Shown: positions 50,346 through 59,721 of the stretch, in pieces | Layout: each line of letters begins with the position of its first letter | How positions within the stretch are numbered: the first letter of the stretch is position 1 | DNA from: Nocardia shimofusensis NBRC 100134 | Lineage (GTDB): Bacteria; Actinomycetota; Actinomycetes; Mycobacteriales; Mycobacteriaceae | Direction: 5' to 3' | Assembly: GCF_001613125.1 (NCBI RefSeq) | Contig: NZ_BDBT01000009.1 | Location: 62,001 to 126,000, forward strand | DNA length: 64,000 bases | Notes under the pieces: model-generated | Told to the model about the DNA's origin: nothing | Database searches by the model: none | The model's input: the letters and a program-made list of their open reading frames with translations, nothing else | Translations under genes and position numbers: made by a program

Positions 50346-51032
50346 ATGAACAACACCGACAGCGACGCTGCCGTCGTTGCCTTGGTGCCTGCCGCCGGCC
50401 GCGGCGTCCGCCTGGGAGAGGAATCTCCCAAGGCGTTCGTCCCGGTCGGCGGCACGCCCATGGTCCGACTCGCCGTGGACGGCCTGCTGGCCTCCGGGGT
50501 GGTCGACCGCATAGTCGTGATGGTTCCCGCCGAATTCTCCGAGCGCGCAGTCGCCCTGCTGCCGTCCTCGGATGCCGTGCGGGTCGTGATCGGCGGCGCC
50601 GAGCGCACCGATTCGGTGCGCGCCGGGCTCGCCGACGCGCCGGATGCCGGATATTTCCTGGTGCACGACGCCGCCCGCGCGCTGACACCGCCCGACCTCA
50701 TCGGGCGAATCGTCGGCGAATTGCGGGCAGGCCACCGCGCCGTGATTCCGGTGCTCCCGGTGGTCGACACCATCAAATCCGTGGATGCCGACGGCGTGGT
50801 CACCGGCACTCCCGATCGGGCGTCGCTGCGCGCCGTCCAGACACCTCAGGGCTTCGCCGCCGATCTGCTGCGCACGGCCTACGCGGCCGATGTGCCCGCG
50901 ACCGACGACGCCGGTCTGGTGGAACGCCTCGGCGTCGCGGTGCGCACCGTGCCCGGGGATGCGCTGGCCTTCAAGATCACCACCCCGCTGGACCTGCGGC
51001 TGGCCGAGACGCTGATCTCCCACCGCGTATGA
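50346..51032 (+). CDS. ispD: 2-C-methyl-D-erythritol 4-phosphate cytidylyltransferase
   Basis: A 228-residue enzyme of the MEP isoprenoid pathway. VALVPAAGRGVRLGEESPKAF is the CTP-binding loop, followed by GGAERTDSVRAGL and the VHDAARAL block. ispF is 31 nt downstream and catalyses a later step. Confidence 0.95.
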   Translation: MNNTDSDAAVVALVPAAGRGVRLGEESPKAFVPVGGTPMVRLAVDGLLASGVVDRIVVMVPAEFSERAVALLPSSDAVRVVIGGAERTDSVRAGLADAPDAGYFLVHDAARALTPPDLIGRIVGELRAGHRAVIPVLPVVDTIKSVDADGVVTGTPDRASLRAVQTPQGFAADLLRTAYAADVPATDDAGLVERLGVAVRTVPGDALAFKITTPLDLRLAETLISHRV

Positions 51033-51063
51033 CCGGCTCTCCGCGATGTGAGACGGTCTGAGC

Positions 51064-51531
51064 ATGCGAGTGGGAATCGGCAGCGACGTGCACCCGATCG
51101 AGCCGGGCAGACCGTGCTGGATGGCCGGGCTGTTGTTCGAGGACGCCGACGGCTGCGCCGGGCACTCCGACGGTGACGTGGCCGCGCACGCCCTGTGCGA
51201 CGCGCTGCTCTCGGCCGCCGGTCTCGGCGATGTGGGCGCGGTCTTCGGCACCGGCCGTCCGGAATGGGCGGGCGTCTCCGGGGCGACCATGCTCACCGAA
51301 GTGCGCAGGCTGCTCGCCGAGGCGGGGTTCGACATCGGCAATGCCGCGGTGCAGGTGATCGGCAACCGGCCCAAGATCGGGCCTCGTCGCGCCGAGGCCC
51401 AGCAGGTGCTCGGCGAGTTGCTCGGCGCTCCCGTCTCGGTGTCGGGCACCACGACCGACGGGCTCGGCCTGACCGGCCGCGGCGAGGGTGTCGCGGCCGT
51501 CGCCACAGCGCTGATCCGGCCGCGGGCCTGA
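51064..51531 (+). CDS. ispF: 2-C-methyl-D-erythritol 2,4-cyclodiphosphate synthase
   Basis: A 155-residue trimeric zinc enzyme. [14 protein letters not shown] has the metal-binding Asp and His, [17 protein letters not shown] the second site, and [18 protein letters not shown] the nucleotide site. ATG at 51064. Confidence 0.96.
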   Translation: MRVGIGSDVHPIEPGRPCWMAGLLFEDADGCAGHSDGDVAAHALCDALLSAAGLGDVGAVFGTGRPEWAGVSGATMLTEVRRLLAEAGFDIGNAAVQVIGNRPKIGPRRAEAQQVLGELLGAPVSVSGTTTDGLGLTGRGEGVAAVATALIRPRA

Positions 51532-51618
51532 GGCGCGGACGGCCCCTCCGGTGAGGGGCATATAGCACCGCTGACGCGTCGGGTCGAACCGGGGCACGAA
51601 CACCCCGCTACCACCGAC

Positions 51619-51633
51619 TAGGATCGACCCCCG
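51619..51633 (+). promoter_or_regulatory. Possible leaderless promoter of cysS
   Basis: TAGGAT at 51619-51624, 8 nt before GTG 51633; the C-rich spacer has no ribosome binding site. Confidence 0.45.
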
Positions 51634-53033
51634 TGACACTGCGCCTCTTTGACACCGAAAGCCGAACCATGCGCGAATTCGCGCCGCTGGTTCCCGGCCG
51701 CGCTTCGGTGTACTTGTGTGGCGCCACCGTGCAGGGCGAACCCCATATCGGTCATGTGCGTTCCGGCGTCGCCTTCGACGTGCTGCGACGGTGGTTGCAG
51801 GCACACGACTACGACGTCTGGTTCATCCGCAACGTCACCGACATCGACGACAAGATCCTCAACAAGGCCGCCGAGGCGGGCCGCCCCTGGTGGGAGTGGA
51901 CCGCCACCTACGAGCGGGCCTTCGACCGCGCCTACGACCTGCTCGGTGTGCAGCCGCCCTCGGCCGAACCGCGCGCCACCGGCCACATCACCCAGATGGT
52001 CGAACTCATGCAGCGCCTGATCGATCGCGGGCACGCCTACGCCTCCGCGGGCAACGTCTACTTCGACGTGCGGAGCTACCCGGAGTACGGCTCGCTGTCC
52101 GGGCACAAACTCGACGACGTCCACCAGGGCGAGAGCGCGGGCGAGGGCAAGCGCGACCCGCGCGACTTCACGTTGTGGAAGGCCGCCAAGCCCGGTGAGC
52201 CGAACTGGCCATCGCCGTGGGGGCCCGGTCGTCCGGGCTGGCACCTGGAGTGCTCGGCGATGGCCGGGTTCTATCTCGGCCCCGAGTTCGACATCCATTG
52301 CGGCGGCTTGGATCTGGTGTTCCCGCACCACGAGAACGAGATCGCCCAGTCCAAGGCCGCCGGTGACGGTTTCGCCCGCTACTGGCTGCACAACGGCTGG
52401 GTGACCATGGGCGGGGAGAAGATGTCCAAGTCCCTGGGCAATGTGCTCTCCGTGCCGAACGTGCTGACCACGGTGCGCGCGGTGGAACTGCGCTTCTACC
52501 TCGGCAGCGCCCACTACCGCTCCATGCTCGAGTACTCCGACAAGGCGCTCGAGGACGCCGTCGCCGCCTACCGTCGCATCGAGGCGTTCCTGCACCGGGC
52601 CACCACCCGGGTCGGGGAGATTCCGGTCGGCAAGTGGACCGACGCCTTCGCCGAGGCGATGGACGACGATCTCGCGGTGCCGCGCGCGCTGGCCGAGGTT
52701 TTTCGCGTGGTGCACGAGGGCAACAAGGCGCTGGAGTCCGGCGCTGTCGACACCGCGCGCGAGCTGGCCGGTCAGGTGCGCGGCATGCTGTCCGTGCTCG
52801 GCGTGTGCCCGTTCGACGCGCAATGGCAGGGCGCGAAGGACGATTCGGAGGCCGAGCAGGCGCTCGACAGCCTGATTCGCGCCGAACTCGAGCGTCGTCG
52901 GCAGGCTCGGGCGGACAAGGATTGGGCCGCCGCCGACGCGGTGCGCGACCGCTTGCAGGCCGCAGGCATCGAAGTGACCGATACCCCGAACGGCCCGGAA
53001 TGGTCGCTGAGCGCTGGTGGAAAGGCGAACTGA
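51633..53033 (+). CDS. cysS: Cysteinyl-tRNA synthetase
   Basis: A 466-residue class I synthetase. The zinc Cys in [10 protein letters not shown], the HIGH box ([11 protein letters not shown]), the zinc/His region [17 protein letters not shown] and KMSKS ([10 protein letters not shown]) are in order. GTG at 51633. Its stop overlaps the rlmB start by one base. Confidence 0.97.
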   Translation: MTLRLFDTESRTMREFAPLVPGRASVYLCGATVQGEPHIGHVRSGVAFDVLRRWLQAHDYDVWFIRNVTDIDDKILNKAAEAGRPWWEWTATYERAFDRAYDLLGVQPPSAEPRATGHITQMVELMQRLIDRGHAYASAGNVYFDVRSYPEYGSLSGHKLDDVHQGESAGEGKRDPRDFTLWKAAKPGEPNWPSPWGPGRPGWHLECSAMAGFYLGPEFDIHCGGLDLVFPHHENEIAQSKAAGDGFARYWLHNGWVTMGGEKMSKSLGNVLSVPNVLTTVRAVELRFYLGSAHYRSMLEYSDKALEDAVAAYRRIEAFLHRATTRVGEIPVGKWTDAFAEAMDDDLAVPRALAEVFRVVHEGNKALESGAVDTARELAGQVRGMLSVLGVCPFDAQWQGAKDDSEAEQALDSLIRAELERRRQARADKDWAAADAVRDRLQAAGIEVTDTPNGPEWSLSAGGKAN

Positions 53034-54007
53034 TGGCAGGCAATTCGCAGAGACGCGGCGCGGTGCGCAAGGGCGGCACCAAGAAGGGGCAGGTCGTCGG
53101 CTCCGGCGGCAAGCGCAGGCGCGGTCTGGAGGGCCGGGGCGCGACCCCGCCCGCCGAGGCGCGCACCAAGCATCCCGCCGCCAAGCGCGCCGCGGCCGCG
53201 GCCAAGGCGGCGGCGCGGTCGGGTTCGCGCGGCGGGACGGGCCGTCCGGCGGGTCGTAAGCACGACGATGGTCCCGAATTGGTCCTCGGCCGCAACCCGG
53301 TGGTGGAGTGCCTGCGCGCGGGAGTGCCCGCGACGGCGCTGTATGTCGCGGTGGGCGCCGAGAACGACGAGCGGCTCAGCGAGAGCGTGCAAACGGCCGC
53401 CGACGCGGGCATCTCGATCCTGGAGGTGCCGCGCACCGACCTGGACCGGCTGAGCTCCAACGGCCTGCACCAGGGCATGGCGCTGCAGGTCCCGCCCTAC
53501 CGCTACGCCCATCCCGACGATCTGGCCGAGCTGGCGCGCAGCTCCGCCCAGCCCGCCCTGCTGGTCGCGCTGGACAACATCTCCGATCCGCGCAATCTGG
53601 GTGCGGTGATCCGCTCGGTGGCCGCGTTCGGCGGGCACGGCGTGGTCATCCCGCAGCGGCGCAGCGCCAGCGTGACCGCGGTGGCCTGGCGTACCAGCGC
53701 AGGCGCGGCGGCTCGGCTGCCGGTCGCGCGCGCGACGAATCTGACTCGCACACTGAAGGACTGGGCCGACCAGGGGATGCGGATCATCGGCCTGGACGCC
53801 GGTGGCGACACCACGCTCGACGATCTCGACGGCAGCGACCCCACCGTCATCGTGGTCGGCTCGGAGGGCAAGGGCCTCTCCCGCCTGGTCCGCGAGACCT
53901 GTGACGAGGTGCTGAGCATCCCGATGGCAGGTCCGGTCGAGTCGCTCAACGCCTCGGTCGCCGCGGGCGTGGTGCTCGCCGAGATCGCCCGCCAGCGCCG
54001 AGGCTGA
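53033..54007 (+). CDS. rlmB: 23S rRNA (guanosine-2'-O-)-methyltransferase, TrmH/SpoU family
   Basis: A 324-residue SPOUT enzyme. About 70 basic Gly/Ala/Lys-rich residues come first, then the L30e-like substrate domain ([15 protein letters not shown]) and the knotted SAM domain: [35 protein letters not shown] and [17 protein letters not shown]. RlmB (G2251) is the most likely role; a TsnR-like target is the alternative. Translational coupling with cysS (TGATG). Confidence 0.92.
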   Translation: MAGNSQRRGAVRKGGTKKGQVVGSGGKRRRGLEGRGATPPAEARTKHPAAKRAAAAAKAAARSGSRGGTGRPAGRKHDDGPELVLGRNPVVECLRAGVPATALYVAVGAENDERLSESVQTAADAGISILEVPRTDLDRLSSNGLHQGMALQVPPYRYAHPDDLAELARSSAQPALLVALDNISDPRNLGAVIRSVAAFGGHGVVIPQRRSASVTAVAWRTSAGAAARLPVARATNLTRTLKDWADQGMRIIGLDAGGDTTLDDLDGSDPTVIVVGSEGKGLSRLVRETCDEVLSIPMAGPVESLNASVAAGVVLAEIARQRRG

Positions 54008-54130
54008 CCCGAACAATCTTGCGGCGCAAGGGCTTCCGGGCGGGTGAGGATGCCCGTCCGGTTGCCCGGTCGCAGTGCCCGGCGCCGACGCTCGGAGGGG
54101 CAAAAGACGCGCGAATGCGCTCGCGCCCCG

Positions 54131-54144
54131 TAGAATTCGGGTGG
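54131..54144 (+). promoter_or_regulatory. Leaderless promoter -10 box
   Basis: TAGAAT at 54131-54136, 7 nt before GTG 54144; close to consensus. Confidence 0.55.
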
Positions 54145-54416
54145 TGATACCCAATCAGCCACCCGGTTCGCCGGTCGAGCATCCGCACGCTACGGCGGTG
54201 TTGTTCCTCGGCGCGGCGAGCATTCTCTGCTGCGGCGCGTTCGGTCCGGTGGCGTGGGCGCTGGGGAAGCGTGCGCTCGACCAGATCGAGGAATCCGGCG
54301 GCGGGTTCGGCGGCCGCGCGCAGGTCGTGGTCGGTTACACCCTCGGGGTCATCGGCACGATTCTGATGATCTGCATGGCCGCGCTGTTCGGCTTCATGCT
54401 GCTCGGCGGAGGCTGA
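54144..54416 (+). CDS. DUF4190-like small membrane protein
   Basis: A 90-residue protein with two membrane helices (AVLFLGAASILCCGAFGPVAWAL and VVGYTLGVIGTILMICMAALF) joined by a Gly-rich basic loop with KRALDQIEESGG. This is the DUF4190 layout common in actinobacteria; function unknown. The GTG start is inferred from the leaderless promoter. Confidence 0.75.
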   Translation: MIPNQPPGSPVEHPHATAVLFLGAASILCCGAFGPVAWALGKRALDQIEESGGGFGGRAQVVVGYTLGVIGTILMICMAALFGFMLLGGG

Positions 54417-54429
54417 GCGGCGGCCCGCC

Positions 54430-54451
54430 GACCGGGCGCAGCCGCCCGGTC
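54430..54451. terminator. Hairpin between convergent genes
   Basis: GACCGGGCG and CGCCCGGTC with a CAGC loop, between the DUF4190 gene and the crotonase gene. Confidence 0.55.
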
Positions 54452-54482
54452 TTCGTCCGGCGGTGTCGGTTCCGGCGTTCTC

Positions 54483-55286
54483 TCAGTCCAGGCTCGGACG
54501 TTCGGAATTGTCGTCCCAGGTGGGCCACTCGGCGCTGACCTGCCCGCTCCAGTCGGGCTGACGCCGCTCCCGGAAGGCCGCCATCGCCTCGCCGCCGTCG
54601 ATGCTCTTCGCGACGTGCTCGTTCAGGTCGGTCTCCAACCGGCCGACCATCGCCGGGCTCATGCCCAAGCTCTCCCACAACAGCCGCTTGGACAGCGCCA
54701 CCGGCAGCGGCGCGGAACCGTTGGCGAGGTCGTGGGCCACCGACAGCGCGGTCGGCAGTACTTCGCCACCGGCCAGGCAGGCATTGGCCAGGCCCATCGC
54801 CACGGCTTCCTCGCCGTCGAAGGTGCGACCGGTGAGCATGATGTCGGCGGCATTGGCCATGCCGACCAGGCGCGGCAGCGTCCAGTGCGCGTAGCCGTCG
54901 GCGATCACGCCGCGGCGCACCTGGGTGAGGCCGTAGACGGCGTCGCGGGCCAGGTAGCGCAGGTCGCACTGCAGGGCCAGCGCCAGGCCCAGGCCCACCG
55001 CGTGCCCGTTGACGGCCGCGATCACCGGCTTGCGGACCCGCCACGGCGCGGGCTCGATGGTCGCGCTGACCTCGCCCACGCGCTGCGACAGGTCCGCGCC
55101 CGCGCAGAACGCGGGCGGGGTGCCGGTGATGACCACGGCTCGGATCGCGTCCTCGGCATCGCACCTGGCCAGCGCCGCACCGAGTTCCGCCGCCATGGCG
55201 GGAGTGAAGGCGTTCTGCTGGGCGGGACGATTGAGTGTGAGGACGGCGATGCCCGCTGAGACATCGACGAGCAGTTCCGAGCTCAT
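54483..55286 (-). CDS. Enoyl-CoA hydratase/isomerase family protein
   Basis: A 267-residue crotonase: VLTLNRPAQQNAFTPAM, PPAFCAGADLSQRVGEV and AVNGHAVGLGLALALQCDLRY form the oxyanion hole. The usual catalytic Glu position is replaced in YGLTQVRRGVIADGY, so hydratase activity is uncertain and an isomerase or other role is possible. ATG at 55286 is leaderless by appearance. It is followed, in the same direction, by no partner; the acyl-CoA dehydrogenase gene lies 50 nt upstream. Confidence 0.85.
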   Translation of the reverse strand: MSSELLVDVSAGIAVLTLNRPAQQNAFTPAMAAELGAALARCDAEDAIRAVVITGTPPAFCAGADLSQRVGEVSATIEPAPWRVRKPVIAAVNGHAVGLGLALALQCDLRYLARDAVYGLTQVRRGVIADGYAHWTLPRLVGMANAADIMLTGRTFDGEEAVAMGLANACLAGGEVLPTALSVAHDLANGSAPLPVALSKRLLWESLGMSPAMVGRLETDLNEHVAKSIDGGEAMAAFRERRQPDWSGQVSAEWPTWDDNSERPSLD

Positions 55287-55298
55287 GGGGGGATGGTA
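55286..55298 (-). promoter_or_regulatory. Leaderless promoter -10 box
   Basis: On the minus strand TACCAT, then six C residues, then ATG 55286. Confidence 0.5.
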
Positions 55299-55336
55299 GC
55301 CGAATTCGTCGCTGAACAAGCCGGCGCCGAATTCGG

Positions 55337-56518
55337 TCAGCGCAGAATCTTGCGGCCGATAGCGTACTTGTGGACCTCGGTCGGACCGTCGTAGAGGCGG
55401 AAGGCGCGCATGTCGCGGAAGATCATCTCCACCACGGTCTCATCGCTGATGCCGATGCCGCCGAGGACCTGCACCGCCCGGTCGGCGACCTTGAACAGCT
55501 CCTCGGAGACATAGGACTTGGCCATCGAGCTCTCGTGGCGGGCCTTCTCGCCCTGGTCCATCAGCCAGCAGGCGTGCCAGATGGTCAGGCGGCACTGGTG
55601 CAGCGCGATCTCGTTGTCGGCCAGCATGAACGACACGCCTTGGTGCTCGCCGATGGTCTTGCCGAAGGCGGTGCGGGTCTTGGCATGGTCGATGGCGATG
55701 CTCTGCACGCGCTCGGCCGCGCCCAGCCAGCGCATGCAGTGCGTCAGGCGCGCCGGGGCCAGCCGCAGCTGGGCGTAGCGCAGCGCCTGGCCCGCTTCGC
55801 CGAGCAGCGCCGACTTCGGCAGCGTCAGGTTGTCGAACCGCACGACGCCGTGGCCCTGGACGTAGTTGCGGTCCATGGTGTTCATGGTGCGCTCGATGAC
55901 GATGCCGGGCTGGTCGCCGTCGGTCAGGAACAGCGTCGGGCCTTCGGGCAGGTGCGGGTTGGCGGCCAGGCGCGCCATGATGATCCAGGTCTTGGCGCCG
56001 TTCGCGCCGGTGATGAGCCACTTGTGGCCGTTGATGACGAAGTTCTCGCCGTCGAACACCGCCTCGGTGGACAGCTGGCCGGGGTCCGAGCCCGCGCCGT
56101 TGGGTTCGGTCATCGCGAAGACCGAACGCTGGTGGCCGTTGATCACCGGCATCAGGTAGGTGTCGATCTGCTCGGAGTTCGCGATCTTGCCGAGCAGGTA
56201 CATGTTGCCCTCGTCGGGCGCCGCGCAGTTCATCGCCACCGGACCGAGGGTGGACCAGCCCGCGGCTTCGTAGATGACGGCCTGCTCGACGTGGGTCAGG
56301 CCGCGACCGCCGAGGGCCTCCGGCGCCTGCACGGTGAGCAGCTTCTCGGCGCGGGCCAGTTCCACGAGTTCCTGGCGCAGCTCGTCGGTGGGGCCGTGCG
56401 CGGTCAGGCGCGGGTCGCGCTCGAACGGGACGATCTTGTCGATGACGAATCGGCGGACGCGGTCGCGTTCGGCGGCGAGTTCGGACGGAATCGAGAAGTC
56501 GATCACGGTGGCAACCAT
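55337..56518 (-). CDS. Acyl-CoA dehydrogenase
   Basis: A 393-residue flavoenzyme for alpha,beta-dehydrogenation of acyl-CoA. FAMTEPNGAGSDPGQL and WLITGANGAKTWIIMARLA are the FAD/substrate blocks, RTAFGKTIGEHQGVSFMLAD the helix C region and VLGGIGISDETVVEMIFRD with YDGPTEVHKYAIGRKIL the C-terminal block. The class resembles ACAD10/11-type enzymes. ATG at 56518. Its partner reaction may be the crotonase downstream. Confidence 0.92.
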   Translation of the reverse strand: MVATVIDFSIPSELAAERDRVRRFVIDKIVPFERDPRLTAHGPTDELRQELVELARAEKLLTVQAPEALGGRGLTHVEQAVIYEAAGWSTLGPVAMNCAAPDEGNMYLLGKIANSEQIDTYLMPVINGHQRSVFAMTEPNGAGSDPGQLSTEAVFDGENFVINGHKWLITGANGAKTWIIMARLAANPHLPEGPTLFLTDGDQPGIVIERTMNTMDRNYVQGHGVVRFDNLTLPKSALLGEAGQALRYAQLRLAPARLTHCMRWLGAAERVQSIAIDHAKTRTAFGKTIGEHQGVSFMLADNEIALHQCRLTIWHACWLMDQGEKARHESSMAKSYVSEELFKVADRAVQVLGGIGISDETVVEMIFRDMRAFRLYDGPTEVHKYAIGRKILR

Positions 56519-56607
56519 TCGTTCGGTGGGCGATTGTGACGAGCATACGAAACCGCCGACCGACTATTGATGGCGAGTGCCATCAATTCACCCCCCCGGG
56601 TGTGGTG

Positions 56608-57486
56608 TCAGGCGGCGACCGGACGGCCGCGCCGCGCCGAGGTTCGCCGGGAGCCGACCACGCGGCAGATCAGGTAGATCACGAACGAGATGGTCGTGAC
56701 GAAGGTCGACACCGGCACACCGGGCGCGAGCGAGAGCAGGATGCCGCCGACCGCGGCGAGTTCGGCGAAGACGATGGCCAGCACCGTCGCCCGTACCGGA
56801 TCGGCGGTCAGCTGCGCGGCCGCGGCCGCCGGGGTGATCAGGATGGCCAGCACCAGCAGTGCGCCCACGATCTGCACGCCGAAGGCGGCGGTGACGCCGA
56901 GCAATACCGCGAAGACCACCGCCAGCGCCCGCACCGGCACCCCGCGCGCGAGCGCGACCTCCGGATCGGTGCTGGCGAACAGCAGCGGGCGGTAGATCGC
57001 CGCCAGCACCGCGAGCACCACGACGGTGCCCGCGATGAGCATCGCCAGGCCGCTGTACCCGACGCTGACGACCTGACCGGTCAGCAGTGAGAACTTCGAG
57101 CCGGCGCGTTCGGGACCGAGCCACAGGAACAGCACCGACAGGCCGAGACCGAAGGACAGCACCACCGCGATCACCGAATCGCGTTCGCGCGCCCTGGTAC
57201 CGAGCAGGCCGAACAGCACCGCCGCCACCACCGAGCCGGCGATCGCGCCGAACCCGACGCCCACCCCGGCCAGCAGCGCCGCGGCCGCACCGGTCAGTGA
57301 CAACTCGCTGGTGCCGTGCACCGCGAACGACATCTGCCTGCTGATGATCAGCGGTCCGATCGCGCCCGCGAGCAGCCCGAGCAGCGCCGCCGCGAGCAGG
57401 GCCTGCTGGACGAAGTCGTAGCCGAGCAGGTCGACGGTGGTGGAGAAATCGAACATCGAGCCGAGGACGTCGGCGAGTTTGTCCAT
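56608..57486 (-). CDS. znuB: Zinc/manganese ABC transporter permease
   Basis: A 292-residue ABC-3 family permease with about eight helices (LLAAALLGLLAGAIGPLII and SELSLTGAAAALLAGVGVG). GVQIVGALLVLAILITPAAAA is the conserved family block. ATG overlaps the ATPase stop (TGATG). Zinc as substrate is suggested by the binding protein; manganese is the alternative. Confidence 0.9.
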   Translation of the reverse strand: MDKLADVLGSMFDFSTTVDLLGYDFVQQALLAAALLGLLAGAIGPLIISRQMSFAVHGTSELSLTGAAAALLAGVGVGFGAIAGSVVAAVLFGLLGTRARERDSVIAVVLSFGLGLSVLFLWLGPERAGSKFSLLTGQVVSVGYSGLAMLIAGTVVVLAVLAAIYRPLLFASTDPEVALARGVPVRALAVVFAVLLGVTAAFGVQIVGALLVLAILITPAAAAAQLTADPVRATVLAIVFAELAAVGGILLSLAPGVPVSTFVTTISFVIYLICRVVGSRRTSARRGRPVAA

Positions 57487-58322
57487 CAGGCGTGGACTCC
57501 GCTCTGGGTGGTCTCGGCGTGGCAGTGCTCGGCGCCCGCCGAGCCGAGCGCGTCGAGGGTGTCCCCGGTGCCGACGACCACCAGTCGCCCGCGCACCCGC
57601 AGCACGTCGACCTCGGTGCGGTAGAGCTCGGAGAGCACCTCGGAGGTCATCACCTCGTCGGGCGTACCGATCCGGAACTCACCGTTGACCAGGTACAGCA
57701 CCCGATCCACCAGCGGCAGGATCGGATTGATCTCGTGGGTGACGAACACGACCGCGGTGTCGTGGGTGCGCCTGCGCCGATCGATGAGCTCGGCGACCAG
57801 CCGCTGATTGGCCATGTCCAGGCTCAGCAGCGGCTCGTCGCACAACAGCACCTTCGGATCGCCGACCAGCGCCTGGGCCACCCGCAACCGTTGCTGCTCG
57901 CCGCCGGACATCAGTTCCAGCGGCGCGTGCGCGTAGTGCTGCGCGCCGACCGCGGCGACCGCCTCGGCCACCTTGCGCTTGCGTTCGCCGCGTCCGCGCA
58001 GGCCGAGGCCCCACCGGTGCCCGTCGACCCCGAGCCCGACCAGATCGACTCCGCGTAACTGCACGCCGGCGTCGATGGTCTTCTGCTGTGGGATGTAGCC
58101 GATGTCGGCATTGCCCGTCCGGGCGGGAGCGCCGACGATCTCGGCGGTGCCCGCCCTCAACGCCAGCTGTCCCAGCAACACCTTGAGCATGGAGGTCTTG
58201 CCACTGCCGTTCGGGCCGAGCACCGCGACGAACTCACCGGGGGCGATGTCGAGATCCAGGCCGTCCCACAGCGTGCGTTCACCGAAGCCGAGTCCGGCGC
58301 CGCGCAGGCGGATCGCGGGCAC
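57486..58322 (-). CDS. znuC: Zinc/manganese ABC transporter ATP-binding protein
   Basis: A 278-residue ABC ATPase: Walker A GPNGSGKTS, signature LMSGGEQQRLRVAQAL, Walker B VLLCDEPLLSLD and the H-loop FVTHEINPI. GTG at 58322. It overlaps the permease gene and follows the binding-protein gene by 141 nt. Confidence 0.92.
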   Translation of the reverse strand: MPAIRLRGAGLGFGERTLWDGLDLDIAPGEFVAVLGPNGSGKTSMLKVLLGQLALRAGTAEIVGAPARTGNADIGYIPQQKTIDAGVQLRGVDLVGLGVDGHRWGLGLRGRGERKRKVAEAVAAVGAQHYAHAPLELMSGGEQQRLRVAQALVGDPKVLLCDEPLLSLDMANQRLVAELIDRRRRTHDTAVVFVTHEINPILPLVDRVLYLVNGEFRIGTPDEVMTSEVLSELYRTEVDVLRVRGRLVVVGTGDTLDALGSAGAEHCHAETTQSGVHA

Positions 58323-58463
58323 GGCGTCATCGCGCCGGGAGCGGTCGGGCTCGGCGGCGGGTACGGCGGTCGGTTCGGTCGGTTCGGTCAGCGCTGCTCC
58401 CGGGGCGGAGTCGGAATGCTGTGGGCAGGATGGGGCGGATCGGGTGAGCCGCGGGCCCGGGAA

Positions 58464-59471
58464 CTACCGCGACAGGGCGGTGGCCAGTGCCTCGGCGTTG
58501 CGGGTCTGCCACTGAATGTAATCCAGGCCCTCGGGCAGGGTTTCGGTCACCTCGACAACGGGGATGCCCGCGGCCTCGGCGGCGGCCCGGACGTCCTTGG
58601 TGGTCTTGTCCTCGGTCTGCACGTTGTAGACCAGCGCGCGCACCTGAGCGCCCGCGATCAGCTCGCGCACGGCGGCGACGGCGGCCGGGGCGGGGTCGGT
58701 GCCCTGTTCGATCGCTTCCTGGAATTCGCTCGGGGTGCGGTCCTGCGCGCCCACGGCCAGCACCAGGTAGGAGGCCAGCGGCTCGGTCTGCAGCACCGGC
58801 TGTCCCGGACGCTCGGCGGCGACCCGGGCGGTGATCTCCTCGACCGCGGTCAGACGACCGGCGAAGGCGGCGGCGCGTTCGGCGTAGGCGGCGGCGTTCT
58901 CGGGATCGAGTTCACCCAGCGACTCGGCGATCCGCTCGGCGACCTCGCCCGCGACATGGGTGTCGTACCAGACGTGCTCGTTGCTGTGATCGTGTTCGCC
59001 GCCGTGGCCGGGGTCGGTGCCGTGGCCGGGTTCGTCGGCGTGATCGGCTTCGTGGCCGTGTTCCTCGCCCGTGGCGGTGTCACCCGGCTCCTCGGCGGCG
59101 GCGGCGACGGCGACGGCGACGGCCTCGACGGTGGGCTTGTTCTTCCCGTCGACGGCCTTGGCGATGAACTCGTCGTAGTGCCCGCCGTTGTAGACGATCA
59201 GATCGGCGTCGGAGATCTGCGCGGCCTGGACCGCGGTGACCTCGAAGGAGTGCGGGTCGGCGGCAGGATCGGAGATCAGCGCGGTGACCTCGGCGTCGGG
59301 CCCGGCGACCGTGGCGGCGATGTCGCCCCACACATTCGTGGAGGTGACCACGCTGATCCGGCCGGAATCGGCCTCGCCGGTGGTGCAGGCGGTCGCGCCC
59401 GCGACCGTCAGGGCGGCGATGGCCACGGCGCTGCCCGCCGTGCCCGCGAACCGGGCAATTCTGTTCGTCAC
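58464..59471 (-). CDS. znuA: Zinc ABC transporter substrate-binding lipoprotein
   Basis: A 335-residue cluster A-I binding protein. Signal and lipobox (AALTVAGATACT) place it outside the membrane. VTSTNVWGDIAATV and DPHSFEVTAVQ give the first His ligand; a His/Glu/Asp-rich loop (EEHGHEADHADEPGHG and following) precedes NEHVWYDTHV with further ligands. The long His-rich loop is typical of ZnuA rather than manganese proteins. GTG at 59471 has GGAG nine nt upstream. Confidence 0.9.
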   Translation of the reverse strand: MTNRIARFAGTAGSAVAIAALTVAGATACTTGEADSGRISVVTSTNVWGDIAATVAGPDAEVTALISDPAADPHSFEVTAVQAAQISDADLIVYNGGHYDEFIAKAVDGKNKPTVEAVAVAVAAAAEEPGDTATGEEHGHEADHADEPGHGTDPGHGGEHDHSNEHVWYDTHVAGEVAERIAESLGELDPENAAAYAERAAAFAGRLTAVEEITARVAAERPGQPVLQTEPLASYLVLAVGAQDRTPSEFQEAIEQGTDPAPAAVAAVRELIAGAQVRALVYNVQTEDKTTKDVRAAAEAAGIPVVEVTETLPEGLDYIQWQTRNAEALATALSR

Positions 59472-59503
59472 GCTGGGTACTCCACTCACGGCAAGCCAAA
59501 AAC

Positions 59504-59516
59504 GGAAACGATTACC
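59504..59516. promoter_or_regulatory. Possible Zur (zinc repressor) box
   Basis: GGAAACGATTACC is an imperfect palindrome (8 of 13 positions) 33-45 nt upstream of znuA in an AT-rich patch; a second GATAGCG/AACGAT half lies next to it. It fits the general Zur/Fur box shape. Confidence 0.4.
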
Positions 59517-59656
59517 ATAAACGATAGCGTACCGGGCTGGTCGTGTCCTGATCGGTTGCCCAGGTTGTGCTCGAGGACACCGGCGATGGCGGCTACGGCC
59601 GCGGGACATCGGGGCTCAGGTCACCCGCGTGGGCTCGCGGCACCCGTTCGACGCGA

Positions 59657-59692
59657 GCGGCCCCGTGACCACGAGTGGGGTCACGGGGCCGC
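59657..59692 (-). terminator. Terminator of the trehalose-phosphatase/GH15 gene
   Basis: GCGGCCCCGTGACC pairs with GGTCACGGGGCCGC around an 8-nt loop, 30 nt past the stop on the minus strand. Confidence 0.7.
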
Positions 59693-59721
59693 CGCGATGG
59701 GTCGAACCGGCGAGGCGAGGC

